Of a stretch of DNA of 64,000 nt, positions 24,454 to 32,889 are shown piece after piece. The notes below the pieces were generated by a model. The model saw nothing but the letters and a program-made list of their open reading frames with translations, was not told where the DNA came from and did no database searches. Position 1 is the first letter of the stretch. Each line of letters opens with the position of its first letter. Origin of the DNA: Sphaerisporangium sp040685555 (GTDB lineage: Bacteria; Actinomycetota; Actinomycetes; Streptosporangiales; Streptosporangiaceae); contig NZ_JBFBIK010000029.1 in NCBI RefSeq assembly GCF_040685555.1, positions 7,311 to 71,310 of the forward strand, given 5' to 3'. A program made the translations under genes and the position numbers.

Positions 24454-26160
24454 ATGCGAGAGAAAGAGCGCGCCCCGTCCTCCTCGCCGGAAAATTCGAT
24501 TGACTTACTGGACCCCTTGCCCGGCTGGCGGGGATCACATCTGTCAGCCACGCTGGTCGGCCTCGGAATCGGCGTGCTGCTGTGTGTGCTCAATGTGCTG
24601 GTGCTCTTCAGGACGGGAACGTCTTTCGGCGGATCGGCTCTGGTCGCCGCGCTGGGCGCCGCATTGCTCAGGCTCATGGGAGCGCTCAACTGGCAGGCCC
24701 TTTTCGTCGTCTTCTCCATCGCGTCCAGCGGATATGTGGCGACGGCCGCACTTGACACCGGAATCGGCGCCGTGGTGCTGCGGTCCGGTGAATTACCGGC
24801 CTGGGGAATTCTCATGATATTGGCGATGGCCGCCAATATCCTGGGTATCGGGCTGGGTGCGCTCGTCGCGCGCACGCTGGTGATCACCGAGCGGTTGCCC
24901 TACCCCACGCTGAGGCCGGCGATCACCTTGATGGCGTCGCTCAGCAGCCCGGCGGGGCAGGAGGGCAGCCGACTCGGCAGGACGCTCCCCATCGCCGCGG
25001 GTATCGGTGCCGCCTCGGCTGCGGGCGTCGCCGCCTGGGGCCATGAGGCCACGCCGGAACTCTTCGGCTCCGGGACGCATCTGGCGCTGGCTCTGTCGCC
25101 GTTGCTGTTCGGCTTGGGATTCCTCATCGGCCCTCGCGCGTGCGCCTGGCTGGCGGCCGGCTCCTTTTACTCCCTCACGGTGTGGTTCGTCCAGGACCAC
25201 TCGGCGTCGGCCGGACCGGTGGCCTACACCCAGCATCTCGCCTATCCCTGGGTGCTCGCGGCCGGAGTCGGCCTGATTCTCGGCTACTCGGTCGCCGCGA
25301 TCGTGCGTGTTCGTGGCCCGCTGATGCGCTCGCTCCGCAGCGGTGACACAACCGGACGCCTGGTCGCGGACCGTCCAGGACTTACCCGATGGTGGGGTGC
25401 CGCCGCCCTCGCCGTCGTCGCCCTCGCCGCCATGCTGTATCCCCCGCTTCTCAGGTATCTGGGCTTCGGGCTGCTGACACTGCTGCTGCTGGTCACGCTC
25501 ACCGTCTTCCTCACCCGAGCCGGTGGGGAGATCGGCCTGGTGCCACTGGCTCCCGCGCTGTACTTCAGCGTCGCGGTGTTCGCGGTGTCGGGGGCCGATC
25601 CCGTGGTGGCGGTGCTCGCCTCCTCCACCATCTGCTGCGCCGCCATCGCCTCGGTGTACTACACCTACTCGGCCAAGGTGGCGCACGAGCGGCCCGCCGG
25701 GGTGGCGGAGCCTCCCGCCCGTCTGACGAGGTGGACGCAGGTGGTGGGCGGGCTCGCCGGGGCGGCGGCCGGCGTCATGGTGATCGCGGTCCTCACCCGC
25801 GCCGGGGTGATCGGCGGTGACGGCTTCCCGGCTCCCGTGGCCATCGCGGTCCAGTTCGTGGACTCCACCGTGCGGGGCTCGTCGGACTATCCCGTCGCCG
25901 TCGCCGTCGCGATGGCGGTGACCGGTCCCATCGGCGCGGGACTGGCCTTCACCACGGCCATGCCCACGATGCTCGGGCTGGGCGTCCTGCTCCCCCCGGC
26001 CTACTCGCTCACCATCGCGGCCGGGGGCCTGGCGCAGTGGCTTCTCACCCGCCGCAACCCCCAGCGTCGTAGCGGAACGGAGATCGCCGCCTCCGGCCTG
26101 ATCATCGGAGAAGGTCTGGTCACCGTGGCCGTGCTCGTCGCGAGGGAGGTCTTGCGGTGA
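24454..26160 (+). CDS. OPT/YSL-type oligopeptide or metal-chelate transporter
   Basis: About 568 aa with some 14 hydrophobic segments. The arrangement (an early DPLPGWRGSHLSATLVGLGIG segment, later VITERLPYPTLRPAITLMAS, a mid-protein basic loop and the closing GLIIGEGLVTVAVLV) fits the OPT family. OPT/YSL proteins import small peptides or metal-nicotianamine-type chelates. ATG has GGGAGAGG six bases upstream. It is the first gene before the candidate RiPP precursor (111 bp apart), suggesting it moves the peptide product or its metal complex; direction of transport is inferred from the family. Confidence 0.8.
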   Translation: MREKERAPSSSPENSIDLLDPLPGWRGSHLSATLVGLGIGVLLCVLNVLVLFRTGTSFGGSALVAALGAALLRLMGALNWQALFVVFSIASSGYVATAALDTGIGAVVLRSGELPAWGILMILAMAANILGIGLGALVARTLVITERLPYPTLRPAITLMASLSSPAGQEGSRLGRTLPIAAGIGAASAAGVAAWGHEATPELFGSGTHLALALSPLLFGLGFLIGPRACAWLAAGSFYSLTVWFVQDHSASAGPVAYTQHLAYPWVLAAGVGLILGYSVAAIVRVRGPLMRSLRSGDTTGRLVADRPGLTRWWGAAALAVVALAAMLYPPLLRYLGFGLLTLLLLVTLTVFLTRAGGEIGLVPLAPALYFSVAVFAVSGADPVVAVLASSTICCAAIASVYYTYSAKVAHERPAGVAEPPARLTRWTQVVGGLAGAAAGVMVIAVLTRAGVIGGDGFPAPVAIAVQFVDSTVRGSSDYPVAVAVAMAVTGPIGAGLAFTTAMPTMLGLGVLLPPAYSLTIAAGGLAQWLLTRRNPQRRSGTEIAASGLIIGEGLVTVAVLVAREVLR

Positions 26161-26271
26161 CCCATGGCTTCCATCCGGGGCTCGTGCCCCACCACCGACT
26201 CTCCCTTCCGCCTCGCGGTCGGGAGTTGACAGGAGAGCGCGGCAGAGACCATCGAGGAGGAGGTGATACAC

Positions 26272-26406
26272 ATGATCGCAATTTCCATGATCAAGGACGC
26301 GGAAGTCTCGGAGAAGCAGCCCGACTGCTGCACCGCCATGCGCGGCCGAAAGAACCTCGATGTCCAGACCAACGTCATGGTGGGCGACCCGGACGGCTGC
26401 GAGTAG
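26272..26406 (+). CDS. Candidate RiPP precursor peptide (44 aa, Cys-Cys core)
   Basis: A 44-codon frame with a very strong ribosome site (GAGGAGGAGGTGAT, 26255-26268) and ATG at 26272. The peptide starts MIAISMIKDAEVSEK (likely leader), then PDCCTAMRGRKN with adjacent Cys19-Cys20, and ends VGDPDGCE with Cys43 next to last. Reasons to call it a precursor are its size, its position immediately before a SPASM radical SAM gene, and maturation, protease and transport genes downstream in the same direction. A small hairpin follows. No homology was tested; the modified residues are unknown, with Cys and Met the obvious candidates. A start at Met6 (26287) is possible but further from the ribosome site. 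Confidence 0.72.
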   Translation: MIAISMIKDAEVSEKQPDCCTAMRGRKNLDVQTNVMVGDPDGCE

Positions 26407-26427
26407 CAGCGAAAGCCCCCTTAAAAA

Positions 26428-26443
26428 ACCCGTTCCCACGGGT
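26428..26443 (+). promoter_or_regulatory. Small hairpin between precursor and radical SAM gene
   Basis: A 6-bp perfect stem (ACCCGT/ACGGGT) with a 4-nt loop lies 22 bp after the precursor stop, preceded by an A-run. Such hairpins after precursor genes often stabilise precursor mRNA or limit read-through. There is no U-tract, so full termination is unlikely. Confidence 0.4.
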
Positions 26444-26505
26444 GCCACCTGCCGCGCTCTCCAATTCCCGGCAACTCCGTGGACACCGTTTCTGGGAGAG
26501 ACCCC

Positions 26506-28029
26506 ATGCTAGTGAGCCCGAACACCGTCACCTTCTCGGTGGCGCTGCCCGAAGGCACCCTCGATCCGAGTTACCTTGACGAAAGCGGCAAGGTCAGCGT
26601 CCTGGCCAACGCGGTGTCCGGATCGATGGACATCGTCACCCCAGCGGAGATCACGGCGCTGGAACGGCTGCGCACCGGAGACCCCACCGATGCCGACAGC
26701 ACCGTCATGGCCGGACTGCTCGAACGCGGGTACATCTGCGCTGACGCGGACGAGGACGATTCCCGGTACCGCTCGATCGTCGACGGCTACTTCGAGGCGA
26801 TCCAGCAGGCACCGTTCCAGTTCATGTTCATCCCCTCCTTCGTGTGCAACCTCGCGTGCCCGTACTGCTTCGAGGGCGAGCTGACCACCAAGAGCCCGCG
26901 CATGGACGAGGAGATGATCGACGCGGCGTTCGACGCGATACCGATGATCCAGGAGTTACACGACAACTCAGGCCCGCCGTACATCACCCTGTTCGGCGGG
27001 GAGCCACTGCTGGACACGGCCTACCAGCGCGGCGCGGTCGAGCGGATTCTGCGCAGTTCCTACGACCGCGGCTATCCGGTCACCGCGATCACCAACGGCG
27101 TGGCCCTGGACAAGTACGTGCCGATGCTGCTGCGGTACGGCTGCGAAGAGGTCCAGGTCAGCCTGGACGGCACCCCCGAGATCCATGACTCACGCCGGGT
27201 CTTCAGGAACGGCAAGCCGACCTTCGAGCTCATCGAACGCGGCATCGACGTGGCGGCCGACGCGGGTCTTCGCGTGCTGGTCCGGGTCCTCATCGACGAC
27301 GAGAGCGTGGAGGCCATGCCGCGCTTCGCGGAGTTCGCCCAGTCGAAAGGCTGGATCGACCACCCGAAGATCCGCATGTTCCACGGGTTCACCAAAGCCA
27401 TCACGTTCCTCTACGTCACCCCTGACCACCCCGAGGAACAGCGCAGGCGCATGGTCAGGGGCGATGTGAAGCCGGGGCTCCAGGAGTCCTTCTACCGGAT
27501 GCTTCGGGCCAACCCGCTCGTGGACCGGATGCTCGAACCCGACCCCGCCAGAATCCGGTCAGCCGTCATGGAAGGTGACCGGGTGCGGCCCAACCTGCAG
27601 GGGTGCAGCGCCGGGACCAGCGTCGTGGCCTTCGATCCCAACGGCAAGGTCTACGGCTGCCCGGAGACCGTGGGCCGTCCCCAGCACGCCTGCGGGACGT
27701 TCTTCCCCGAGTTCAGCTACGCGGGGGGCTACAGGGATCCGTGGCGGCACCGCCACGTCGACACGGTGCCCATGTGCCGGGACTGCAACGTCAAGCTGTT
27801 CTGCGGTGGCGGTGGCTGCCCCATCAAGGCGTGGGCGGCCAGCGGCGGTGACTTCAACACGTGCTACTGCCCGAAGGTGTCGGCCATCAAGACCCGGGTC
27901 GAAACCGAGCTTGCCTACCTGCTGCCGATGGCCCTGCGACGCCGGCAGGACAAGGCCGCGAGATCCGAAGGAGGAGAAGGAACGTGGGAGCAGATGACGC
28001 GCGTGGGTTCATTTCCCTGGATGAGCTGA
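26506..28029 (+). CDS. Radical SAM/SPASM peptide maturase
   Basis: A 507-aa radical SAM enzyme. The [4Fe-4S] motif CNLACPYC is at Cys114/118/121; FGGEPLLD is the GGE SAM site. The C-terminal SPASM domain holds cysteines in LQGCSAGTS, VYGCPETVG, HACGTFF, MCRDCNVKLFCGGGCP and CYCPK, enough for auxiliary Fe-S clusters. The first about 110 residues could hold precursor-binding elements. SPASM enzymes of this layout install thioether, C-C or similar crosslinks in peptides. ATG 26506 follows GGGAGAG. Its 3' end overlaps the methyltransferase by 46 bp. Confidence 0.88.
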   Translation: MLVSPNTVTFSVALPEGTLDPSYLDESGKVSVLANAVSGSMDIVTPAEITALERLRTGDPTDADSTVMAGLLERGYICADADEDDSRYRSIVDGYFEAIQQAPFQFMFIPSFVCNLACPYCFEGELTTKSPRMDEEMIDAAFDAIPMIQELHDNSGPPYITLFGGEPLLDTAYQRGAVERILRSSYDRGYPVTAITNGVALDKYVPMLLRYGCEEVQVSLDGTPEIHDSRRVFRNGKPTFELIERGIDVAADAGLRVLVRVLIDDESVEAMPRFAEFAQSKGWIDHPKIRMFHGFTKAITFLYVTPDHPEEQRRRMVRGDVKPGLQESFYRMLRANPLVDRMLEPDPARIRSAVMEGDRVRPNLQGCSAGTSVVAFDPNGKVYGCPETVGRPQHACGTFFPEFSYAGGYRDPWRHRHVDTVPMCRDCNVKLFCGGGGCPIKAWAASGGDFNTCYCPKVSAIKTRVETELAYLLPMALRRRQDKAARSEGGEGTWEQMTRVGSFPWMS

Positions 28030-28889
28030 CCCGGCCGCGGACATCCGTGGAACCGGACGCCTGCGGGTGCGGCCCGGATCCCGCGGGAGAGGCCGCCGGA
28101 TGCGGGTGCGACACGCCGGAGGCGACCCCGGTCAGGCGGGTCTCCGTCGAAACCCATGTCAAGCAGCGCTACGACCTGTTGGCCGGGCAGGGTGCCAGCA
28201 CCCTGTGCTGCTCGCCCAACGCGGTTTACAGTACGGAGGAACTGGCGGGGATTCCCACATGGGTGCTCGAACTGTCCAGCGGTTGCGGGTCGCCGATGAA
28301 CGCGATCGACCTCCAGCCGGGCCAGACGGTCGTCGACTTCGGCTGCGGGGCCGGCCTTGACCTGCTGATCGCGGCTCGCAGGGTGGGCGTCACGGGCCGG
28401 GTGATCGGTGTGGACGCCTCGATGCACATGGTCAGGTCCGCGCGGCGCGCGGCCAAGGAGACCGGGTTCACGAACATCGACGTGCGCGTCGGCGACATCC
28501 GGCGGCCCCCGCTGCGCGAGGCCAGCGTCGACGTGGTGCTGAGCAACTGCGTCCTTGGGATGTTCCCTGACAAGCAGGAGGTGCTCAGGGCCATCGCCGG
28601 CGTGCTGCGCCCCGGCGGGTTCGCGGTGATCTCCGATGTCGTCTACGCCGACGACGCCCCTCCGCCGCAGGACGTGGCGGTCGGCGAGTCGGCCGACGCC
28701 GAGGACTTCGCCCGGTGCGTGGTGGGCATGACCGAGAGCCAGTACCGGGAACTGGTGCTGGGCGCCGGATTCGCCCGGGTGGAACTGCGCAGCGACGGCC
28801 CGGTCCCCTACCGGGACGGCGCAGAGGTCACCAGCGCGATGATCTTCGCCTACCGGGATGCCAGCACCACCGGGCAACCGTGCTGTTGA
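27984..28889 (+). CDS. ArsM-like class I SAM methyltransferase
   Basis: A 301-aa methyltransferase close in layout to arsenite methyltransferase ArsM: YDLLAGQGASTLCCSPNAVY (Cys75-Cys76), IPTWVLELSSGCGSP, SAM site VVDFGCGAGLDLLIAA, GVDASMHMV and SNCVLGMFPDK. True ArsM uses cysteines to hold As(III); similar Cys positions are present here. An extra Cys-rich N-terminus (CGCGPDPAG...CGCD) and a Cys-Cys C-terminus are added. It may methylate the peptide, or a metalloid linked to it. GTG 27984 follows AGGAGGAGAAGG; the gene overlaps both neighbours. Confidence 0.8.
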   Translation: MGADDARGFISLDELTRPRTSVEPDACGCGPDPAGEAAGCGCDTPEATPVRRVSVETHVKQRYDLLAGQGASTLCCSPNAVYSTEELAGIPTWVLELSSGCGSPMNAIDLQPGQTVVDFGCGAGLDLLIAARRVGVTGRVIGVDASMHMVRSARRAAKETGFTNIDVRVGDIRRPPLREASVDVVLSNCVLGMFPDKQEVLRAIAGVLRPGGFAVISDVVYADDAPPPQDVAVGESADAEDFARCVVGMTESQYRELVLGAGFARVELRSDGPVPYRDGAEVTSAMIFAYRDASTTGQPCC

Positions 28890-30253
28890 CCTGCGCCACG
28901 GTCTTCGGGGCCGCCGGGCTCCACGCGGACGACTACGCCGAGGTCCGCGTCGAACGAACCAGGATCATCGACCTCGTATGGCGCGGTGACGGTCTGGAGA
29001 GCACCCTGACCAGCGGCGACGAGGGCTGCTGCGCCCGGGTGGCCGGCCCGGCGGGGTCCTCGTTCGCCTCGTCCACCACGATGGACGCATCAGCGGTGCT
29101 CCGCCAGGCCAGGCGGAACGCCCGGGAGCTAGGGGTCAGGGGGGAACCTCTCGCGGACCGGCCACCGGAGTCGGGAGAGTACCCGTGCGACGTCGGCGAA
29201 GCGCCGGAGCGGGTCAGTCTGGCGGAGAAGACGGACCTGCTGGGCGGCTACCACGCGTCGGCGCTGGCCGCCCATTCCGCCGTGGCCGGGGCGCTGGTCT
29301 ACTACCGGGAGCTGGTGACCGATGTCGAACTCCTCACGACCGAGGGAACCCGGATCGGGTACCGGCGCAGGGACCTGACGCTGCAGATCACCGTCTACGC
29401 CGACGGAGGCGCCGCGCGGACCGCGGGGTCGGTGTCCGTCGGCAGCGGGGGCGACTTCTCGGTGGCACGCGGGCTCGCCCCGGTCATCGAGTCCGCCGCC
29501 GCGACCGCGGTGGACCTGCGAGGAGCCCCCGTCGTGGAGCCGGGGAGCTATGACGTCGTCTGTGACGGCCCGCTGGCCGGTGTCTGGGCGCACGAGACGA
29601 TCGGGCACCTGGCCGAGGCCGATCACCACAGGGGGGACGCGGAACTGCGGAAGGCGCTGGCACCCGGGCGTCGGCTCGGCCCGTCCGGCCTGACGATCAT
29701 CGATCACGCCGGGCATCCCGGTGCCCGCGGGTACGTGCCCGTGGACGACGAGGGAACTCCGGGTGGCCAGGTCGACCTGCTGCGGGACGGTGTCGTGGTA
29801 CGGCCGCGGTTGCACGACCGCTCGACCGCGGCGGCCTTCGGCGAGGCGCCGACAGGGAACGCCCGGGCCTTGAACTTCCGCCACCCGCCCCTGCCCAGGC
29901 TGCGGACCATCATGATCGATCCGGGCACCGCCGGTGACGAGGAGCTCATCGGCGGTGTGGATCGCGGGCTGCTGGCCCGCGGGGTGCTCGGCGGCCAGAC
30001 CGACCGCTCCGGTTTCACGTTCCTGCCCGCCGAGTGCCGTGCGATCCGTGACGGCAGGGTCGGTGGGTTGGTACGGGGCGTCGTGCTGTCCGGCGACGTC
30101 CTTGGCGCCTTCGGCGCCATCGACGCGATCGGGCGGGACCAGTGGCGCGGTGACACTTCTGCGAGCTGCGGCAAGCAGGGTCAGTACCCGCTGCCGGTGA
30201 GTTCCTGGGCGCCTGCGCTCCGCCTGCGAGGTCTCCGTGTCCACCCTGGCTGA
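28880..30253 (+). CDS. TldD-like metalloprotease subunit
   Basis: About 457 aa. The zinc motif HETIGH (HExxxH, residues 238-243) followed by LAEAD is diagnostic of TldD. ALNFRHPPLPRLRTIMIDPG is the usual downstream glycine/proline region. The TldD/TldE heterodimer degrades unfolded peptides and removes leader peptides (known for microcin B17). The start is uncertain: GTG 28880, or TTG 28886 in a TTGA overlap with the methyltransferase stop. It pairs with the next gene. Confidence 0.85.
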   Translation: MLLTCATVFGAAGLHADDYAEVRVERTRIIDLVWRGDGLESTLTSGDEGCCARVAGPAGSSFASSTTMDASAVLRQARRNARELGVRGEPLADRPPESGEYPCDVGEAPERVSLAEKTDLLGGYHASALAAHSAVAGALVYYRELVTDVELLTTEGTRIGYRRRDLTLQITVYADGGAARTAGSVSVGSGGDFSVARGLAPVIESAAATAVDLRGAPVVEPGSYDVVCDGPLAGVWAHETIGHLAEADHHRGDAELRKALAPGRRLGPSGLTIIDHAGHPGARGYVPVDDEGTPGGQVDLLRDGVVVRPRLHDRSTAAAFGEAPTGNARALNFRHPPLPRLRTIMIDPGTAGDEELIGGVDRGLLARGVLGGQTDRSGFTFLPAECRAIRDGRVGGLVRGVVLSGDVLGAFGAIDAIGRDQWRGDTSASCGKQGQYPLPVSSWAPALRLRGLRVHPG

Positions 30254-31607
30254 ACGTGTCGCGGAGATCGGAGCGGCGGCCGCGGCGCACGCCGACCACT
30301 GGGAGGTGCTCGGTGTCGACCGGGTCGACACCGTGGTCGAGGTCGGCTCAGGTGTTCCCGACGCCGTCCGGTCCGCGCACGAGGCGGCGCTGTGCCTGCG
30401 CGTCCATCGAGCCGGGCGGGTCGGCACGGTCACCACGACAGGGCCGGATGACGCGGGTGCGCTCGTACGCCACGCCGTACGAAGCGCGGCGTACGGACCG
30501 CCGGCGTCACCACCAGCGCGACCGAGCCCCGCCCCCGGGCGTTCCCCCGCGGCCGAGCCGGCCGACGACGGCGAAGGGGGCGCCGCCCGCGCCGTCCGTC
30601 GCCTGGCCGAGGGACTGGGCGCGCTGCAAAGTGCCGTCGGGCTGACGATGCACGGCACGGTGAGCCGCACCGAGCAGACGGTCCACCGCATGGCGCCGGA
30701 AGGCCACCAGGAGGGCCGAGACCGCTTCTTCCACGTCTCAGCGCTCGCCGAGGGGGCCGGCACGTCCGGCATCCAGCTACCTTGGAACGGCTGGACCCGA
30801 TCGGCGGCGCTGCCCGCCGGGCTCGCCTCGTGGCTGAGCACCGCAGCCGGGTGGGCGGGGCTGCCGGTGCTCGACGCGCCGTCCCGCGAGCACGACGTGC
30901 TACTGGCCCCCACCGCCGTGCACACCCTGCTCACTCCCCTGGTCACCGCCCTGAGCGGCACCGCAGCCGTCTCCGGCAGGTCCTTCGCCGCCGCAGGCCT
31001 GGGCGTGCCGTTGCTCCACACGTCGATCAGCCTGCGGGACCACCCCTCCCCGCCCCCGGCCGGGGACGAGGAGGGAACGGAAGGGCTGGCTTGGCCCGGC
31101 AGCGACGACGACGGCGTACCGTGCGCGCCGCTGACGTTGATCGACAGCGGTGTGCCCGCCCGTCTTTACCACAGCCACCGAACGGCGGTCGCGTGCGGGG
31201 ACGTGCCGACCGGGCACGGCTTTCGCGGGAACGCGCTGCGGCGCACGATGCTGAGACCGATCACGCCGGTACTCAACGGGGCAACGCTGTCCGCCGAGGA
31301 CTCGGAGACCGGCCGGTTCGACGACCTGCTGGGCGGCGTGCGCGACGGGGTGCTGATCGAATCCCTCATGGGTGGGCAACAGCGCGGTGGGCTGTCCCCG
31401 ATCGTCGAAGGCCGGATCCGGCTCGGTTTCCTCATCAGGCACGGCCGGGTGGCCGGGGTCCTGCATCCTTGTGCTGTCGCCCTGGACCTGCGGGAGGTAC
31501 TCGGCGCCCGCTTCCTGGGACTCACCGAGCACAGGTGGGCCGTGAGCCGGATCTGGTCGGGCCGGATGCCGTTCGTCCTGGCATCAGCAGGCGGCGGCCG
31601 CGCATGA
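30237..31607 (+). CDS. TldE/PmbA-like protease partner subunit
   Basis: A 456-aa PmbA/TldE homolog: it has the fold landmarks (YHSHRTAVACGDVPTGHGFR, GGLSPIVEGRIRLGFLIRHG) and lacks HExxxH, as expected for the non-catalytic subunit. An unusual Pro/Ala-rich low-complexity stretch (about residues 85-115) lies in the N-terminal domain. The GTG start overlaps the TldD stop by 17 bp, so the two are translationally coupled and likely form a heterodimer that trims the RiPP precursor. Confidence 0.8.
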   Translation: MSTLAERVAEIGAAAAAHADHWEVLGVDRVDTVVEVGSGVPDAVRSAHEAALCLRVHRAGRVGTVTTTGPDDAGALVRHAVRSAAYGPPASPPARPSPAPGRSPAAEPADDGEGGAARAVRRLAEGLGALQSAVGLTMHGTVSRTEQTVHRMAPEGHQEGRDRFFHVSALAEGAGTSGIQLPWNGWTRSAALPAGLASWLSTAAGWAGLPVLDAPSREHDVLLAPTAVHTLLTPLVTALSGTAAVSGRSFAAAGLGVPLLHTSISLRDHPSPPPAGDEEGTEGLAWPGSDDDGVPCAPLTLIDSGVPARLYHSHRTAVACGDVPTGHGFRGNALRRTMLRPITPVLNGATLSAEDSETGRFDDLLGGVRDGVLIESLMGGQQRGGLSPIVEGRIRLGFLIRHGRVAGVLHPCAVALDLREVLGARFLGLTEHRWAVSRIWSGRMPFVLASAGGGRA

Positions 31608-31617
31608 GGAGCAGCCC

Positions 31618-32889
31618 ATGTATGACGTGATCGTTGTCGGTGGCGGCGTCACCGGCGCCGCGAGCGCCGCCCTGCTGGCGCGACAGGGGCTGCGGGTCAT
31701 GCTGTGCGACCGGGCCAAGCTGGCCGCGCCCGCCGTCTCCACGCACTTCTTCGGCCCCTCGGTGCTGGCCTTCCTGGAACGCCTGGGAGTGCTGGACGAG
31801 GTGCTGGCGACCGGTGCTCCGCCCCTGAGACGCTGGCACCTGGAGGTCGAGGGCGGCTACTACGGGGCGCCCATGCTGCCCCGTTCGGCACACCCCTACA
31901 ACTTGTGCGTGCGCCGCCAGACCCTCAGCGGCATCCTGCTGAGCGCCGCGAGACGCCACGGAGCCGAGATCAGGGAGCGCCGCCCGGTACGGTCCCTGCG
32001 CTGGGAGGGCGACCAGGTCACGGGCATCGAGGGCGATGGCTGGTCCGAGAAGGCCAAGGTGGTGGTGGGCGCTGACGGGCGGGGCTCCCTGGTCGCCCGC
32101 CAGGCGGGAGCCGCCACCACCTTCGACGCCGGGGCCATGCGCTGCACGTTCCACGCCTACTGGGAAGGGGTCGCCCCGCTGCCGGCGCCCGCGCTCGAAC
32201 TGTGGCATGACGACGGCCACGTGCTCCAGGTCGGCCCGTGCGACGGCGACCGCTGGGTGGTCATGCTGTCCGCGCCCGTCGAGGAGTACGACGCGCTCAG
32301 GCACGATGGCCGTGGCGGTACCGGCACGGGATACGAACAGCGACTCCTCGCGATACCCGCCATGGCGGACAGGCTGCGCCGGGCCCGCCGGGCCTCACCC
32401 GTATACGGGTCGAAGAACCTGCGGAACTTCCACCGCCGTCCCGCCGGACCGGGATGGCGCCTGGCCGGTGACGCCTACTGTCACAAGGACCCGCTGTTCG
32501 GCGCGGGTATCGCCGACGGCTGCGCGGCGGCGCAGGTCCTGGCGGACACGGTGCCTCCCGCGGTCAGGGAAGAGAACGACTGGCCTCAGTCGGAAGACCG
32601 CTACGCGGCGACCATGGAAGATCGGGTGGGCCGGAAGATGCGGATGGGCCTGGACGGACTTCGCATCGACCCGCCCCAACCGGGACAGCTTGCCTGGATC
32701 CGCGGAGTGCTGGCGCATCCGGGGCTGGCGATGGAGATGACCCAGCACTGTTCTGAGCTGTTCGCCGGCCTTCCCGATGACCGCCGCGAGTTCTGGCAGC
32801 GCGTCGCCGACGGTGCCGCCGACCTTCTGGACCTGCCGGTCGCCGCGCGCATCGACGACCCGGCGACCGCCCGGCAGGACCGGGCATGA
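31618..32889 (+). CDS. FAD-dependent oxidoreductase (geranylgeranyl-reductase/PHBH-like fold)
   Basis: A 423-aa flavoprotein. FAD-binding GxGxxG is in VIVVGGGVTGAASAALL (residues 4-20); VVVGADGRGSLVARQAG is the second FAD/NAD(P) motif, and the RLAGDAYCHKDPLFGAGIADG segment contacts FAD. The WxWxIP motif of flavin halogenases is absent. It probably oxidises or hydroxylates the peptide or reduces a double bond; substrate unknown. ATG has GAGGAGCAG upstream, 10 bp after TldE. Its stop overlaps the M3-like gene (ATGA). Confidence 0.83.
   Translation: MYDVIVVGGGVTGAASAALLARQGLRVMLCDRAKLAAPAVSTHFFGPSVLAFLERLGVLDEVLATGAPPLRRWHLEVEGGYYGAPMLPRSAHPYNLCVRRQTLSGILLSAARRHGAEIRERRPVRSLRWEGDQVTGIEGDGWSEKAKVVVGADGRGSLVARQAGAATTFDAGAMRCTFHAYWEGVAPLPAPALELWHDDGHVLQVGPCDGDRWVVMLSAPVEEYDALRHDGRGGTGTGYEQRLLAIPAMADRLRRARRASPVYGSKNLRNFHRRPAGPGWRLAGDAYCHKDPLFGAGIADGCAAAQVLADTVPPAVREENDWPQSEDRYAATMEDRVGRKMRMGLDGLRIDPPQPGQLAWIRGVLAHPGLAMEMTQHCSELFAGLPDDRREFWQRVADGAADLLDLPVAARIDDPATARQDRA

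Noticed and set aside
31618..32889. Flavin-dependent halogenase
   Set aside because: The FAD motifs fit, but the WxWxIP halogenase motif and the conserved lysine segment are not seen.
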